Below are positions 8,496 to 17,107 of a stretch of DNA of 64,000 nucleotides, piece by piece. Under the pieces are notes generated by a model, which ran no database searches, was not told the origin of the DNA, and saw nothing but the letters and a program-made list of their open reading frames with translations. The stretch lies in assembly GCF_052161615.1 (NCBI RefSeq), contig NZ_CP197417.1:5270001-5334000 (forward strand), written 5' to 3'. Made by a program: the position numbers and the translations under genes. Origin of the DNA: Aeoliella sp052161615 (GTDB lineage: Bacteria; Planctomycetota; Planctomycetia; Pirellulales; Lacipirellulaceae). The number at the start of each line of letters is the position of its first letter. Position 1 is the first letter of the stretch.

Positions 8496-8525
8496 GACTG
8501 ACAACCACCGAGCCGCTCCTACGCC

Positions 8526-9884
8526 ATGTCTCGCCGCAACCTCACGCTCCTGCTCCTTGCCACGGCATTTTGCTGGCTTTGCTTCATTCGCAACGAGCAG
8601 GACCCCTACGCCCGCTACATGGTCGAGGGCTACGAGAAAATCGATCGCCACGCCTACCAGCAAGTTCCTGATCGCGAGCTGTTCCAGGGGGCGATGGACG
8701 GCATGGTTGCGGTGCTAAAGCGAGCCGGCGACGACCACTCGCAGTTCATTACCGAGCGACAGGCCCAGTTCTTCCGCGAAGAGATTAACCAGGAAATCGG
8801 CGGCATCGGAGTCCGGCTACGCTTTGAAGGCGAGCCACCGGTGCTCGAAGTCGCCGGCCCGCCCATGGCGGGCAAGCCTGCCGATCGCGCGGGGCTCGTC
8901 GAAGGGGACGTGATCCTGGCCATAGACGACTTTGGCACCACCGGACTCACCCAATTCGATTTCGATAAAGTGCTGGAACGGATGCGAGGCAAGCCCGGAG
9001 ACGCGGTGCAGCTTTCGGTGCTGCACAAGGGCGAGAAGGTGCCCGTCACCCTGAAAGTAGTCCGCGAGAAGCTGACGCTCGACTCGCTGCGTGGCGATCG
9101 CTTGCTCCCGGGCGGAGCTTGGCAATACGTTCTTGAGGAAGACCCACGCATCGCCTTGGTACGCATCACGTCGTTTGGCGCGAAGACCTATACCGAACTC
9201 ACCGACCTACTCCCCAAGCTTCAGGAAACTGGCACGGAGGCCGTAATCCTCGATCTTCGCGGCAATCCTGGAGGTCTGCTCGATTCGGCCGTCGCGACGT
9301 GCGAGCTGTTTCTGCCTGCCGAGAAGTTGATCGTGGAGACCCGTGATCGCCAAGGCGAGGCTCGCAGCGTCGCGCGAAGCTCAAGCGATGGGCCTTACGT
9401 CGACCTGCCGCTGGTCGTGCTGATCGATCGCAACAGCGCGAGCGCCAGCGAAATCGTTGCCGCGTGCCTCGAAGACCACGGCCGCGCGGTGGTAATCGGC
9501 GAGCGTACCTACGGCAAAGGAACGGTGCAGGAAACCTTGCCCATGCAGGCCGGCGACAGCACGCTGAAGCTCACCACCGCCAGCTTTTGGCGACCAAGCG
9601 GCCGCAACATTCATCGCCACGAACCCGACCGCACCAAAGCGATGGCCGACCCCGAATGGGGAGTCGCGCCGAACGAAGGTTTCGAAATCGAAATGACCCT
9701 CGACGAATACGTTGATTGGGCGAAGGCACGCGTGCTCCGCGATACCACGACGTACGATCCCGCCGCCGATGAATCCACGGAAGATTCCGAAGACACCCCG
9801 CTGTACGCCGACCCCGCCGTGGAGCTAGCAGTGGCGCACTTGCAGGAACTGCTGGATAGCAAGCAGGATGCTGAAACGGAGTAG
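8526..9884 (+). CDS. S41 family C-terminal processing peptidase with PDZ domain
   Basis: 452 residues. An N-terminal hydrophobic segment (LTLLLLATAFCWLCF, about 6-20) acts as signal or anchor. A PDZ domain spans about 92-180, then the S41 protease core. DRNSASASEI at 301-310 holds the nucleophile serine, and TYGKGTVQ at 328-335 holds the general-base Lys331 and Gln335, giving the Ser-Lys-Gln arrangement of CtpA-type proteases. ILDLRGNPGG (241-250) is the conserved strand-loop. These enzymes cut C-termini of periplasmic or envelope substrates. The last 40 residues are acidic and low-complexity. The ATG at 8526 sits 30 bp after palindrome B. Confidence 0.92.
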   Translation: MSRRNLTLLLLATAFCWLCFIRNEQDPYARYMVEGYEKIDRHAYQQVPDRELFQGAMDGMVAVLKRAGDDHSQFITERQAQFFREEINQEIGGIGVRLRFEGEPPVLEVAGPPMAGKPADRAGLVEGDVILAIDDFGTTGLTQFDFDKVLERMRGKPGDAVQLSVLHKGEKVPVTLKVVREKLTLDSLRGDRLLPGGAWQYVLEEDPRIALVRITSFGAKTYTELTDLLPKLQETGTEAVILDLRGNPGGLLDSAVATCELFLPAEKLIVETRDRQGEARSVARSSSDGPYVDLPLVVLIDRNSASASEIVAACLEDHGRAVVIGERTYGKGTVQETLPMQAGDSTLKLTTASFWRPSGRNIHRHEPDRTKAMADPEWGVAPNEGFEIEMTLDEYVDWAKARVLRDTTTYDPAADESTEDSEDTPLYADPAVELAVAHLQELLDSKQDAETE

Positions 9885-9945
9885 CTACTCGGTAGCCGGA
9901 CTCGCAAGAGTTCGGGCCGCGAACCCTAAAACTTCTCGCGAAGGC

Positions 9946-9974
9946 GTGTGAGCCGGGTCGTCCCCGACCCCGGA
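9946..9974 (+). repeat. TGAGCCGGG hairpin repeat, copy 4
   Basis: GTGTGAGCCGGGTCGTCCCC then GACCCCGGA, differing from the copy at 7374 by a single base. Confidence 0.75.
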
Positions 9975-10012
9975 CATGCCCGAGGTGGAACGCTTCACCA
10001 CGGGTTCAAGTT

Positions 10013-10039
10013 TCCGGGGTCGAGGACGACCCGGCTCAC
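10013..10039 (-). repeat. TGAGCCGGG hairpin repeat, copy 5 (inverted)
   Basis: TCCGGGGTCGAGGACGACCC then GGCTCAC, the reverse complement of the family consensus, 38 bp from copy 4. Confidence 0.75.
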
Positions 10040-10506
10040 GGTCGCCACGCGCCCGTAAAGTTTTCCACACCCGCACAGCCGTGATGCTTGCACTATCGAG
10101 GTTTGTAATCCTTGCAACCGGGCCGCCAGCGTGTAGTTCTTGCACACCGCGAAAAACCTCGATAATTCGCGGTGTTTCTGGGTGCCGGACAATTTCTGTC
10201 GCTGCCGCGCGGCGTTTGGCACACCACCTGCAATAGTCCCCTTCCGTTGAAGTGAGCCTTCAACAGATCGGGGACCTAAGTCGAGCGAAACGAGGACACA
10301 CCGGCCCGCCACGGGCCAACCTCACCGCCGACCAAGACCCGAAGGAACTGCACTCACCCGGTCATAGCATTGGCCGCGTGAGTGTTACCGAGTCAGCGCA
10401 GGTGGGCAATCCTGAACTCCTCCTCCACTTGATCCCTGCGGGGGTCGCGCGAATCGGTGCCACGGACTTTTCTCGCTATCTAATCAAGAAGAACAAAGGC
10501 ACACAA

Positions 10507-10782
10507 ATGAACGCTCCTCGTCGTATCCGTACCGTTGTGGTTGAAGTCGCCGCTGACAATGACTGGCTCGCCAATGGCGGTAGCCGTCCCCGGTTCAAGC
10601 CGAGCGACCTCGTCCCTTGGTCCGACCCGTACATCGCCGGCCTGGTCCGTAAGCTGCAAGACGAAGTCCGCGACTCCAGCCGAGTCAACGCCGAAGCCGA
10701 AATGCCGTGGAACGAACCGTTCGAATACGAAACCGAAGACACCGGCTTCTCGATCGACGTCGACGCGCTACTGAAGCGGTAG
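10507..10782 (+). CDS. Small hypothetical protein
   Basis: 91 residues from the ATG at 10507 (MNAPRRIRTVVVEVAADNDW). The protein is soluble and acidic toward the end (EPFEYETEDTGFSIDVDALL), with no signal peptide or known motif. A longer in-frame reading from 10252 adds sequence without protein character, so the short start is used. Codon use is strongly GC3-biased like the neighbouring housekeeping genes, which supports a real gene. Function unknown. Confidence 0.6.
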   Translation: MNAPRRIRTVVVEVAADNDWLANGGSRPRFKPSDLVPWSDPYIAGLVRKLQDEVRDSSRVNAEAEMPWNEPFEYETEDTGFSIDVDALLKR

Positions 10783-10822
10783 AGAGTTTTGAGGCATCCC
10801 CATCGTTATGGCCAAGCGTCTG

Positions 10823-10908
10823 TGTCATCCTGAGGGAGCCTAAGGGACTGAAGGATCTCCGTGGCCATTCGCTCGAATGAACCACAGAGGGCACAGAGAG
10901 CGCGGAGG
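10823..10908. repeat. Two dispersed repeat motifs left of an orphan gene
   Basis: GTCATCCTGAGGGAGCC, then GACTGAAGGATCT (10823-10858), is a diverged copy of the repeat at 4771-4808. It is followed by ACCACAGAGGGCACAGAG (10881-10908). Inverted counterparts of parts of both lie at 11777-11827, on the other side of the gene at 11005-11751. Near 10965, AGCCGGAAGCGTTAGCGCCC is another short GC-rich repeat-like motif. Confidence 0.6.
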
Positions 10909-11004
10909 AAGAGGAGTTGCGACCGCTAATCTTCGCTAATAAACACTGATGACGATCCAGGCGAGCCGGAAGCGTTAGCGCCCGGAGGAACTGGGGGGTA
11001 ATCT

Positions 11005-11751
11005 TCAGTCCCACATCAGCTGGTAAACTCTTTCGTTCTTTTGAAAGTCGTTGAATCGAGGGCCTAGCTCGGCGGTCGAATCGACGAGTCCGGATGTACC
11101 AAGAGGCTCCACCAGCTCCTCAAAGTGGGAAGCATTGAGTGAAGTCCGCACGGCAACACCCACGGCTGCATCGGGGTCGTCACTAGCGAGAATCAGTTGA
11201 ACATCGGTGGTGTTCGGTTGGTTTCGAAGCGATAGCAGCGTTTCTTCTATTGCTGCGGTATTTCTTGCTTCCGGCAAGTTTGGAATCGCCTTGGAGCCCA
11301 TTCTCAACCCACGGAAAAACTGCTCAATGTTCATCAGGGATTCCGGTCCCATAGCGGGTCGTGCGCCATACCGCTCCACCATTTGGTGAAACAACTGGGA
11401 GATACAACCACTCCACCCAGTAGCCAAGTCCGAAACACTAATCTCGTGAGTTGTCCCATCCAACAGCGTAACCACCGACTTCTTCTGGCCATCGCCATGC
11501 CGAGTAGTGCAATCGCAAATCGCTGCCCAAGGCAGCCGCTCGCAATTTCCAGTCTTCACGATGTACAAGGCCACGGGTGAGAAGAAGTAGGACTCTTTGT
11601 AAATCCCAAATATTCGCTCACCTTCGACGAGAGGCAGACTTTGGACTAGATCGCCGTCGGGAAACCTTTGGCAAAACGCGCCACGACCTTCTCGCTCCTC
11701 TTTGGAGAACATGAGAAGTATCCAGGCCACGGGATCATCAATCAGTGCCAT
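11005..11751 (-). CDS. Orphan hypothetical protein between inverted repeats
   Basis: 248 residues, not recognised. Predicted cytoplasmic: no signal peptide or membrane helix. Segments include MALIDDPVAWILLMFSKEE, YFFSPVALYIVKTGNCERL and SLMNIEQFFRGLRMGSK. Codon choice is visibly less GC-biased than in adjacent kbl (many A/T third positions), and the gene is framed by inverted repeats (10823-10908 and 11777-11827). Both suggest acquisition by transfer. The isolated setting and mixed alpha/beta look resemble orphan effector or immunity genes, but nothing in the sequence proves that. Confidence 0.6.
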   Translation of the reverse strand: MALIDDPVAWILLMFSKEEREGRGAFCQRFPDGDLVQSLPLVEGERIFGIYKESYFFSPVALYIVKTGNCERLPWAAICDCTTRHGDGQKKSVVTLLDGTTHEISVSDLATGWSGCISQLFHQMVERYGARPAMGPESLMNIEQFFRGLRMGSKAIPNLPEARNTAAIEETLLSLRNQPNTTDVQLILASDDPDAAVGVAVRTSLNASHFEELVEPLGTSGLVDSTAELGPRFNDFQKNERVYQLMWD

Positions 11752-11776
11752 AAACTCGGTACTCGTTTCTCAGCTC

Positions 11777-11827
11777 ACTCCTCAGGATGACACAATTCCC
11801 TCCGTGTCCTCTGTGCACTCTGTGGTC
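11777..11827. repeat. Repeat motifs right of the orphan gene, inverted relative to 10823-10908
   Basis: CTCCTCAGGATGACAC (11778-11793) is the inverse of the TGTCATCCTGAGG motif on the left. CCTCCGTGTCCTCTGTGCAC then TCTGTGGT (11799-11826) is the inverse of the ACCACAGAGG motif. The sequence ends 11 bp before the kbl stop codon. Confidence 0.65.
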
Positions 11828-11837
11828 AGCCAATCCC

Positions 11838-13025
11838 TTAAGCCACCGCGATTGCCGATTTCGCTTCCTTAAACTTCTCCACCGCCCCGCGCAAATCGTC
11901 TTCCGAATGTGCGGCGGAAATTTGGACCCGGATGCGTGCTTTGCCCATTGGGACCACGGGGTAGTAGAAGCCTATGACGTAGATGCCGAGCTCCAGGAGC
12001 TTGTTGGCTAGCGATGTGGCGAGGTTCGCGTCGCCCAGCATGATGGGGACGATCGGGTGTTCGCCCGGCAGAATATCAAAGCCGGCGTCGGTCATCTCGG
12101 TGCGGAACAGCTTGGTGTTGCGCATCAGTTTGTCGCGAAGTTCGGTCGAACGGCCGGCGATTTCGATCGCCTTGATCGATCCACCTACAATGGGCGGGGC
12201 GATGGTGTTCGAGAACAGGTAAGGCCGCGAACGTTGGCGGAGGAGTTCGATGATTTCCTTCTTGCCACTGGTGTAGCCGCCGCTCGCGCCGCCGAGGGCT
12301 TTGCCGAAGGTCCCAGTCGTGATGTCGATTCGACCCATCACGCCGCAATGCTCGTGGGTTCCACGCCCCGTGGGGCCCCAGAAACCGGTGGCGTGGCAGT
12401 CGTCGAAGTGCACCAAGGCACCGTACTCGTCGGCGAGCTCGCAAATCTGGTCGAGCTTCGCCACGCTGCCATCCATGCTGAACACGCCATCGGTCGTGAT
12501 CAACTTAGTCCGCGCGCCCGCGGCGTCGGCTTCCTGAAGCTTCTCGCGAAGGTCGTCCATGTTACAGGTCTTGTAACGGTACCGCTTCGCCTTGCAAAGC
12601 CGCACGCCGTCGATGATCGAGGCGTGGTTCAACTCGTCGCTAATCACCGCATCCTCGTCGCCGAGCAGCGTCTCGAACAATCCACCGTTCGCGTCGAAAC
12701 ACGACGAGTACAAGATGGTATCGTCGGTGCCAAGGAAGTCGCTCACGGCGGTTTCGAGTTCCTTGTGGCAGGTTTGCGTACCACAGATAAACCGCACGCT
12801 GGAGAGCCCATAGCCCCAGCGGTCGAGATACTCGTGGGCCGCCTGGATGATCTCGGCGTTGTCGGCGAGGCCCAGGTAATTATTGGCGCACATGTTGAGC
12901 ACCTCGTGGCCAGCGACGCCAATATGCGCCCGCTGCGGCGACTCAATCAGCCGCTCGTGCTTGTAGAGCCCGGCTTCGCGGATTTCATCGACTTGGTGAG
13001 TGATACGCTGGAGATCTTGGTTCAT
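11838..13025 (-). CDS. kbl: Glycine C-acetyltransferase (2-amino-3-ketobutyrate CoA ligase)
   Basis: 395 residues from the ATG at 13023-13025; an in-frame TTG lies five codons upstream. A PLP-dependent alpha-oxoamine synthase that cleaves 2-amino-3-ketobutyrate with CoA to glycine and acetyl-CoA. Family blocks are near identical to E. coli Kbl: CANNYLGLADN, SVRFICGTQ, LYSSCFDANGGLFETLLG, LNHASIIDGVRLCKAKRYRY and FGKALGGASGGYTSGKKE with the PLP lysine. It lies downstream of tdh on the same strand, so the two form the threonine-to-glycine pathway. A 171-bp double-hairpin repeat sits between them. Confidence 0.96.
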   Translation of the reverse strand: MNQDLQRITHQVDEIREAGLYKHERLIESPQRAHIGVAGHEVLNMCANNYLGLADNAEIIQAAHEYLDRWGYGLSSVRFICGTQTCHKELETAVSDFLGTDDTILYSSCFDANGGLFETLLGDEDAVISDELNHASIIDGVRLCKAKRYRYKTCNMDDLREKLQEADAAGARTKLITTDGVFSMDGSVAKLDQICELADEYGALVHFDDCHATGFWGPTGRGTHEHCGVMGRIDITTGTFGKALGGASGGYTSGKKEIIELLRQRSRPYLFSNTIAPPIVGGSIKAIEIAGRSTELRDKLMRNTKLFRTEMTDAGFDILPGEHPIVPIMLGDANLATSLANKLLELGIYVIGFYYPVVPMGKARIRVQISAAHSEDDLRGAVEKFKEAKSAIAVA

Positions 13026-13087
13026 ATCGTTCGCTCGCAATTAGCCCCGGCAGGAACGCGGGGATTCTGTGGGTTTGATATTCGTGC

Positions 13088-13258
13088 GTAGGGTGGGTGG
13101 TTCTGTCGGCTCAGCAAACTTGTAGTCTTTGAGATCATTCAGACGCCGACAGGTTCACCCACCTTCTTGTTCATGCTCGCTGCAATGGTGGGTGAACCTG
13201 ACGGTGGTGAGCGTAAACGTTAGTCAGCGTCTTGCCCCGTCAGAACCACCCACCCTAC
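13088..13258. repeat. Double-hairpin GTAGGGTGGGT repeat, copy 1 (between tdh and kbl)
   Basis: Bounded by GTAGGGTGGGTGGTTCTG and its inverse CAGAACCACCCACCCTAC. Inside are two consecutive hairpins: GGGTGGGTGGTTCTGTCGGC pairs with GCCGACAGGTTCACCCACC, then GGTGGGTGAACCTGACGG pairs with the right end. The conserved outer arms end in different inner bases in each half (TCGGC/GCCGA and ACGG/CCGT) that remain complementary. Other copies are at 31521 and 33062. Confidence 0.85.
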
Positions 13259-13284
13259 TTTGTTGGCCGCAGCGACTCTGCGTA

Positions 13285-14313
13285 CTAAACCGTCCAGTCC
13301 AGGATGATTTTACCCGAACTTCCCGAACGCATAGTGTCGAAACCTTGCTGGAATTCGGTGTAGGGCAGGCGGTGCGTGATCACAGGATTGATATCGAGGC
13401 CGCTCTGGATCATCACGGTCATCTGATACCAAGTCTCGTACATCTCGCGGCCGTAGATGCCCTTGATGGTGAGCATGTTGAACACCACCTCGTTCCAGTC
13501 GATGGCCATCTCGCCTTCGGGAATGCCGAGCATCGCGATTTTTCCGCCGTGGCACATGTTCGAGATCATGTCGCGGAACGCGCTGGCGTTGCCCGACATC
13601 TCGAGGCCAACGTCGAAGCCCTCGGTCATTCCGAGCTCGGCTTGCACGTCGGCGAGTTTGGTCGAACGAACATCAACTGCCCGCGTGACGCCCACCCGTT
13701 GAGCTAGCTCAAGCCGGTAGGGATTCACGTCGGTGATCACGACGTGCCGCGCGCCGGCGTGGCGGACCACGGCGGCGGCCATGATACCAATTGGACCGGC
13801 ACCGGTAATCAATACGTCCTCGCCCAGCACGGGGAACGACAGCGCCGTATGAACGGCGTTACCAAGCGGGTCGAAGATCGACGCCACGTCGGGGTCGACG
13901 CCAGGCGCGTGGTGCCAGACGTTCGTCATCGGCAGCGAGATCAACTCGGCGAACGCACCGGGACGATTCACGCCCACACCCTTGGTCGCCTTGCAAAGAT
14001 GCCGACGCCCCGCCATGCAGTTGCGGCAGCGACCGCACACGACGTGCCCTTCGCCACTGACGATGTCGCCGACGTGAAAGTCGTTGACGTTCGAGCCGAC
14101 CGCCACGATCTCGCCAACAAACTCGTGGCCGACGACCATCGGCACCGGAATCGTCTTCTTGGCCCAGGCGTCCCAGTTGTAGATGTGGACGTCGGTTCCG
14201 CAGATGCCAGTCTTGTGAACGCGGACCAGAACGTCGTTGATGCCATGCGTCGGCTCGGGGACATCTTCGAGCCACAACCCAACTTCGGAATGCTTCTTTA
14301 CGAGGGCTTTCAA
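13285..14313 (-). CDS. tdh: L-threonine 3-dehydrogenase
   Basis: 342 residues of a zinc-dependent medium-chain dehydrogenase that oxidises L-threonine to 2-amino-3-ketobutyrate with NAD+. Cys38 in GICGTDVH is the catalytic zinc ligand. Cys93, Cys96, Cys99 and Cys107 (VVCGRCRNCM ... HLC) are the structural zinc site, all at the same numbers as in E. coli Tdh. GHEFVGE and the dinucleotide-binding GAGPIGIMAAAV are present. The start is a TTG at 14311-14313, which aligns with the family N-terminus; no clear Shine-Dalgarno precedes it. The product feeds Kbl, encoded 260 bp downstream. Confidence 0.96.
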   Translation of the reverse strand: MKALVKKHSEVGLWLEDVPEPTHGINDVLVRVHKTGICGTDVHIYNWDAWAKKTIPVPMVVGHEFVGEIVAVGSNVNDFHVGDIVSGEGHVVCGRCRNCMAGRRHLCKATKGVGVNRPGAFAELISLPMTNVWHHAPGVDPDVASIFDPLGNAVHTALSFPVLGEDVLITGAGPIGIMAAAVVRHAGARHVVITDVNPYRLELAQRVGVTRAVDVRSTKLADVQAELGMTEGFDVGLEMSGNASAFRDMISNMCHGGKIAMLGIPEGEMAIDWNEVVFNMLTIKGIYGREMYETWYQMTVMIQSGLDINPVITHRLPYTEFQQGFDTMRSGSSGKIILDWTV

Positions 14314-14481
14314 GGCGGGAACTCAGACAGGGGAAAGGGGGGATGCGGAGAGGGACGACGCCTGTCGATTTGCATCACGCTAAACAAAGCCCGCGGATCG
14401 TACCAGGGACCGGCGGCCTCTGTGCGCATTGCCGGCCCGTGGAGTCGAACCCGCGCGGGCTGCCGGCGGTCTTAGAAGCGT

Positions 14482-14530
14482 AGTTAAGCTGCGCACTAAT
14501 GATCTGAAGTTAAGTGCGGCACTAATCATC
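14482..14530. promoter_or_regulatory. Two tandem 23-bp near-repeats in the tdh / TRIC divergent gap (putative operator)
   Basis: AGTTAAGCTGCGCACTAATG then ATC (14482-14504) is repeated 26 bp on as AGTTAAGTGCGGCACTAATC then ATC (14508-14530). Each unit is a partial palindrome around TTAAGTGC / GCACTAA. The pair lies 68 bp upstream of the TRIC-family gene and about 170 bp upstream of tdh. Regulator binding is inferred only from the arrangement. Confidence 0.4.
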
Positions 14531-14597
14531 CTTCGACTCCGATTGGCAGCATCCCAGACGCCGCTCTAGAATCCAGCAACACTCCCCTCGGTCCGCC

Positions 14598-15209
14598 ATG
14601 TTCTACGCTCTTCAATTCGCCGCCGTGCTGTCTGCCGCCATCTATGGCGTGCTGCGGGGCTTGCGTAAAGACTTTGACATCGTGGGCCTCGTCAGCGTGT
14701 CGTTCGCCGTGGCATTTGGCGGCGGTACGCTCCGAGACGTGCTGCTGGACCGCCGGCCGCTGTTCTGGGTCGAGAACGAAGACTATCTTTGGGCCGTGCT
14801 GGTGGTGGCCGTGATCGGCGCGGTGCTGCCACGGCAGGTTGCGAAGCTCGAACCCTGGCTCGCCCTGCCCGATGCACTGGGGCTGGGCCTCTGGAGCGTC
14901 GCCGGCACCGTGGTGGCGGTCGAGGCGGGAATGAGCCCCCTGGTCTCAGCCGTGTTCGGCGTGATGACCGGTTCGTTTGGCGGCGTGATCGGCGACATCA
15001 TCTGCAACGAAACCCCCAGTCTGTTCCGCAAGAGCCCGCTTTACGCCACCTGCGCACTGGTTGGGTCCGTGACCTACCTGGCTCTCGACGCCGCCGGCGT
15101 CAGCGAGTGGACGTCCCAGCCCGCCGGCGTCGCCGTGGCGTTCGCCCTGCGGATGGTGGCAGTGCAATTCAACCTGCACGTCCCCGTGAAGACGCTGCAG
15201 GACAAGTGA
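14598..15209 (+). CDS. TRIC-type (UPF0126/YicG-like) cation channel family membrane protein
   Basis: 203 residues with about seven hydrophobic helices. Two inverted half-repeats are each marked by a glycine-rich turn: FGGGTLRDVLLDRRPLFW (about 42-59) and SFGGVIGDIICNETP (about 134-148). This is the signature of the bacterial UPF0126 family, homologous to trimeric intracellular cation channels, with related members proposed to carry small osmolytes or cations. It sits alone, divergent from tdh. Length is typical of the family. Confidence 0.9.
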   Translation: MFYALQFAAVLSAAIYGVLRGLRKDFDIVGLVSVSFAVAFGGGTLRDVLLDRRPLFWVENEDYLWAVLVVAVIGAVLPRQVAKLEPWLALPDALGLGLWSVAGTVVAVEAGMSPLVSAVFGVMTGSFGGVIGDIICNETPSLFRKSPLYATCALVGSVTYLALDAAGVSEWTSQPAGVAVAFALRMVAVQFNLHVPVKTLQDK

Positions 15210-15426
15210 GGCACGAGCGATCTCCCCAACAGCCCCGACCAAGCCTGGTCGGGGTACATGGCCAATCTCAGAGTTGCCACCAATGCTGGCGCCTCGGAGT
15301 TAAATTCCGCTCAGCCCGCCCGATCTCCCAAAGCCTCACAATCGCTTCGGTCGATACTATCGCTGGAAGCCGCATGGTGCGTAGCTAGCGGTGTACGCGG
15401 TGAGGGTGCTGGCGGGAGCCGCGAGG

Positions 15427-17091
15427 ATGGGTCGTATCGCTTGCAAAATGACGCTTCGTAGCCTCACGCTACTCGTGGTGCTGCACGCAATCGTCCTGGG
15501 TGCATGTCGCGCTGCGATTGGCGACGACGCACCCCGTGCGGAGACGATCACGTCGACCCTCTTCTCGGACTCCGGTGTCTGGCAACCACTAAGTCACGAC
15601 TCAGGGACTTCGTCCGTCCAGCCCACAGCGTTCCAGGCCGAGGGGATGACATTCCCCGTTCCCACAGCGGACGATGGCGATGGCTCGACCGACTACCAAG
15701 ACGCACCGGGCGACGATTACCTGAACTCTGAGTACGCTCGGCAGTACCCGCGGCTTCCCAGTTACTACTTCAATCCCGACTACTACGACACATGGGACAT
15801 CGGCGCGCGGCCTCTACCCGACTACGCCCCGCCCGGTTTCGAACCGCGCGACTACGAAAGCGCGCCTGGCGAGCCCGAGTTCGAGTGGATCACGCCCCCC
15901 ACACCGCTCCCCGTTGGCGAACCTGCGGGGCTGGTGACGCGAGGCATGTATCCTGGCTCGTTCCTCGTGCCTGGAACCAACACTTCGTTCAGGCTCCGCG
16001 GCTTCGTGCGGATGACGGGACTGCTAGACTTCGCACCGATTGGCAGCGCCGACTCGTTCGTCACCAATACGATCCCCGTGCCGCAGCAGATCGGTCAGAA
16101 CGTCAACATGACCGCCCGGCCGAGTCGGTTCTCGCTCGAAAGCTGGACGCCGACCAACTACTGCGACTGGAACGTCCACACGTTCATCGAAGGCGACTTC
16201 TTCAACGGCCCCGCGCAAGCGGCGGGGGGCGGCGGTAATCCGTTTCGTTTGCGGCACGCATTCATCGACTTCGGCTACTTCCGCGTTGGTCAGCAGAACA
16301 GCGTGTTCATGGACGGCACGAACTGGCCAAGTTTGGTCGACTTCCAGGGCCCCAACAGTTGGGCGAACCAGCGGCAGCCCGTCGCCCGCATGACTATCCC
16401 CATAGTCGATGGCGTTTACTGGGCCACCAGCGTCGAGCGCTGCTTCTCCGACATCACCACCAACGGTCAGGGCTCGGCGGTGCAGGACGTGCCCGACTTC
16501 GCGACGCACCTTCGCCTTCAAGGCGACCGCGGCTCGCACGTGCAGGTCGCCGGCTTGTTCCGCACCATCGGCTATCGAACCGACGACGAAGAAGTCACCC
16601 GCCGCATGGGCTTGGGAGTGAATGGCAACGTCGTGTTCCATCCGTGGGCGTGGTGGATGGGGACCGATCCCGTGCACGAAGAAGATCCCTCGGGCCTCAC
16701 CCGCAGTCGCATTCTGATGCAAGCCAACTGGGGACCTGGCCTCGGGCGATACGTTAACGACCTAGCAGGGCAGGGGCTCGACGCCCAGGTCGATCCGATC
16801 ACCGGTGCCTTCGATTTGGTAGAGGCCACCGCCTGGAACGCCAGTTACGAGCACTGGTACAACTCCCAGTGGCTTTCGAACTTCACGTATTCGCAGGTGT
16901 CGGTCGACAGCGCGCCGGGTCAGCCCGGCGGCACCTACGACAGCGCGAAGTACGTCGCAGCAAGCCTCTGGTGGATTCCGATTCCCCGCATGTCGCTGGG
17001 CATGGAATACCTGGTCGGCGAGCGCGAAGACCTCGACGGCGACTCCGCCCGCGCCCGAAGGTTTAACGCCCTGGTTCAATACAACTTCTAA
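15427..17091 (+). CDS. DcaP-like outer-membrane porin
   Basis: About 554 residues from the ATG at 15427 (GGGAG 8 bp upstream); an ATG at 15448 is possible. A signal peptide (LTLLVVLHAIVLGACRAA) and about 130 acidic, low-complexity residues precede the barrel. From about 190 the pattern is that of DcaP-like porins: FRLRGFVRMTGLLDF, MTARPSRFSLESWTP, FIEGDFF, FRLRHAFIDFGYFRVGQQ, VDFQGPNSWANQRQP. The protein ends NALVQYNF; a terminal Phe is the recognition signal for outer-membrane beta-barrel assembly, so an outer membrane with BAM is implied. Substrate unknown. Confidence 0.85.
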   Translation: MGRIACKMTLRSLTLLVVLHAIVLGACRAAIGDDAPRAETITSTLFSDSGVWQPLSHDSGTSSVQPTAFQAEGMTFPVPTADDGDGSTDYQDAPGDDYLNSEYARQYPRLPSYYFNPDYYDTWDIGARPLPDYAPPGFEPRDYESAPGEPEFEWITPPTPLPVGEPAGLVTRGMYPGSFLVPGTNTSFRLRGFVRMTGLLDFAPIGSADSFVTNTIPVPQQIGQNVNMTARPSRFSLESWTPTNYCDWNVHTFIEGDFFNGPAQAAGGGGNPFRLRHAFIDFGYFRVGQQNSVFMDGTNWPSLVDFQGPNSWANQRQPVARMTIPIVDGVYWATSVERCFSDITTNGQGSAVQDVPDFATHLRLQGDRGSHVQVAGLFRTIGYRTDDEEVTRRMGLGVNGNVVFHPWAWWMGTDPVHEEDPSGLTRSRILMQANWGPGLGRYVNDLAGQGLDAQVDPITGAFDLVEATAWNASYEHWYNSQWLSNFTYSQVSVDSAPGQPGGTYDSAKYVAASLWWIPIPRMSLGMEYLVGEREDLDGDSARARRFNALVQYNF

Positions 17092-17107
17092 GGTTCCGGT
17101 CGTGGTC

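Larger units (their letters stand above)
9885..10506. other. Gene-free intergenic region with three hairpins
   Basis: No convincing gene. Two copies of the TGAGCCGGG hairpin lie in opposite orientation at 9946-9974 and 10013-10039, making a larger inverted repeat. A separate perfect 9-bp hairpin (CACCGCGAA / TTCGCGGTG, 10145-10174) follows. From 10175 to 10506 nothing is recognised beyond a possible promoter for the small gene at 10507. Confidence 0.6.

Noticed and set aside
11005..11751. Assignment of the orphan gene as an immunity or defence protein
   Set aside because: Only context (repeats, codon use) points that way. No motif or partner toxin is present, so it is left as hypothetical.
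14435..14470. Possible tRNA or tmRNA 3' arm (GGGTTCGACTCC on the minus strand)
   Set aside because: The flanking bases do not form a 5-bp T-stem, and no acceptor or anticodon arm is found.
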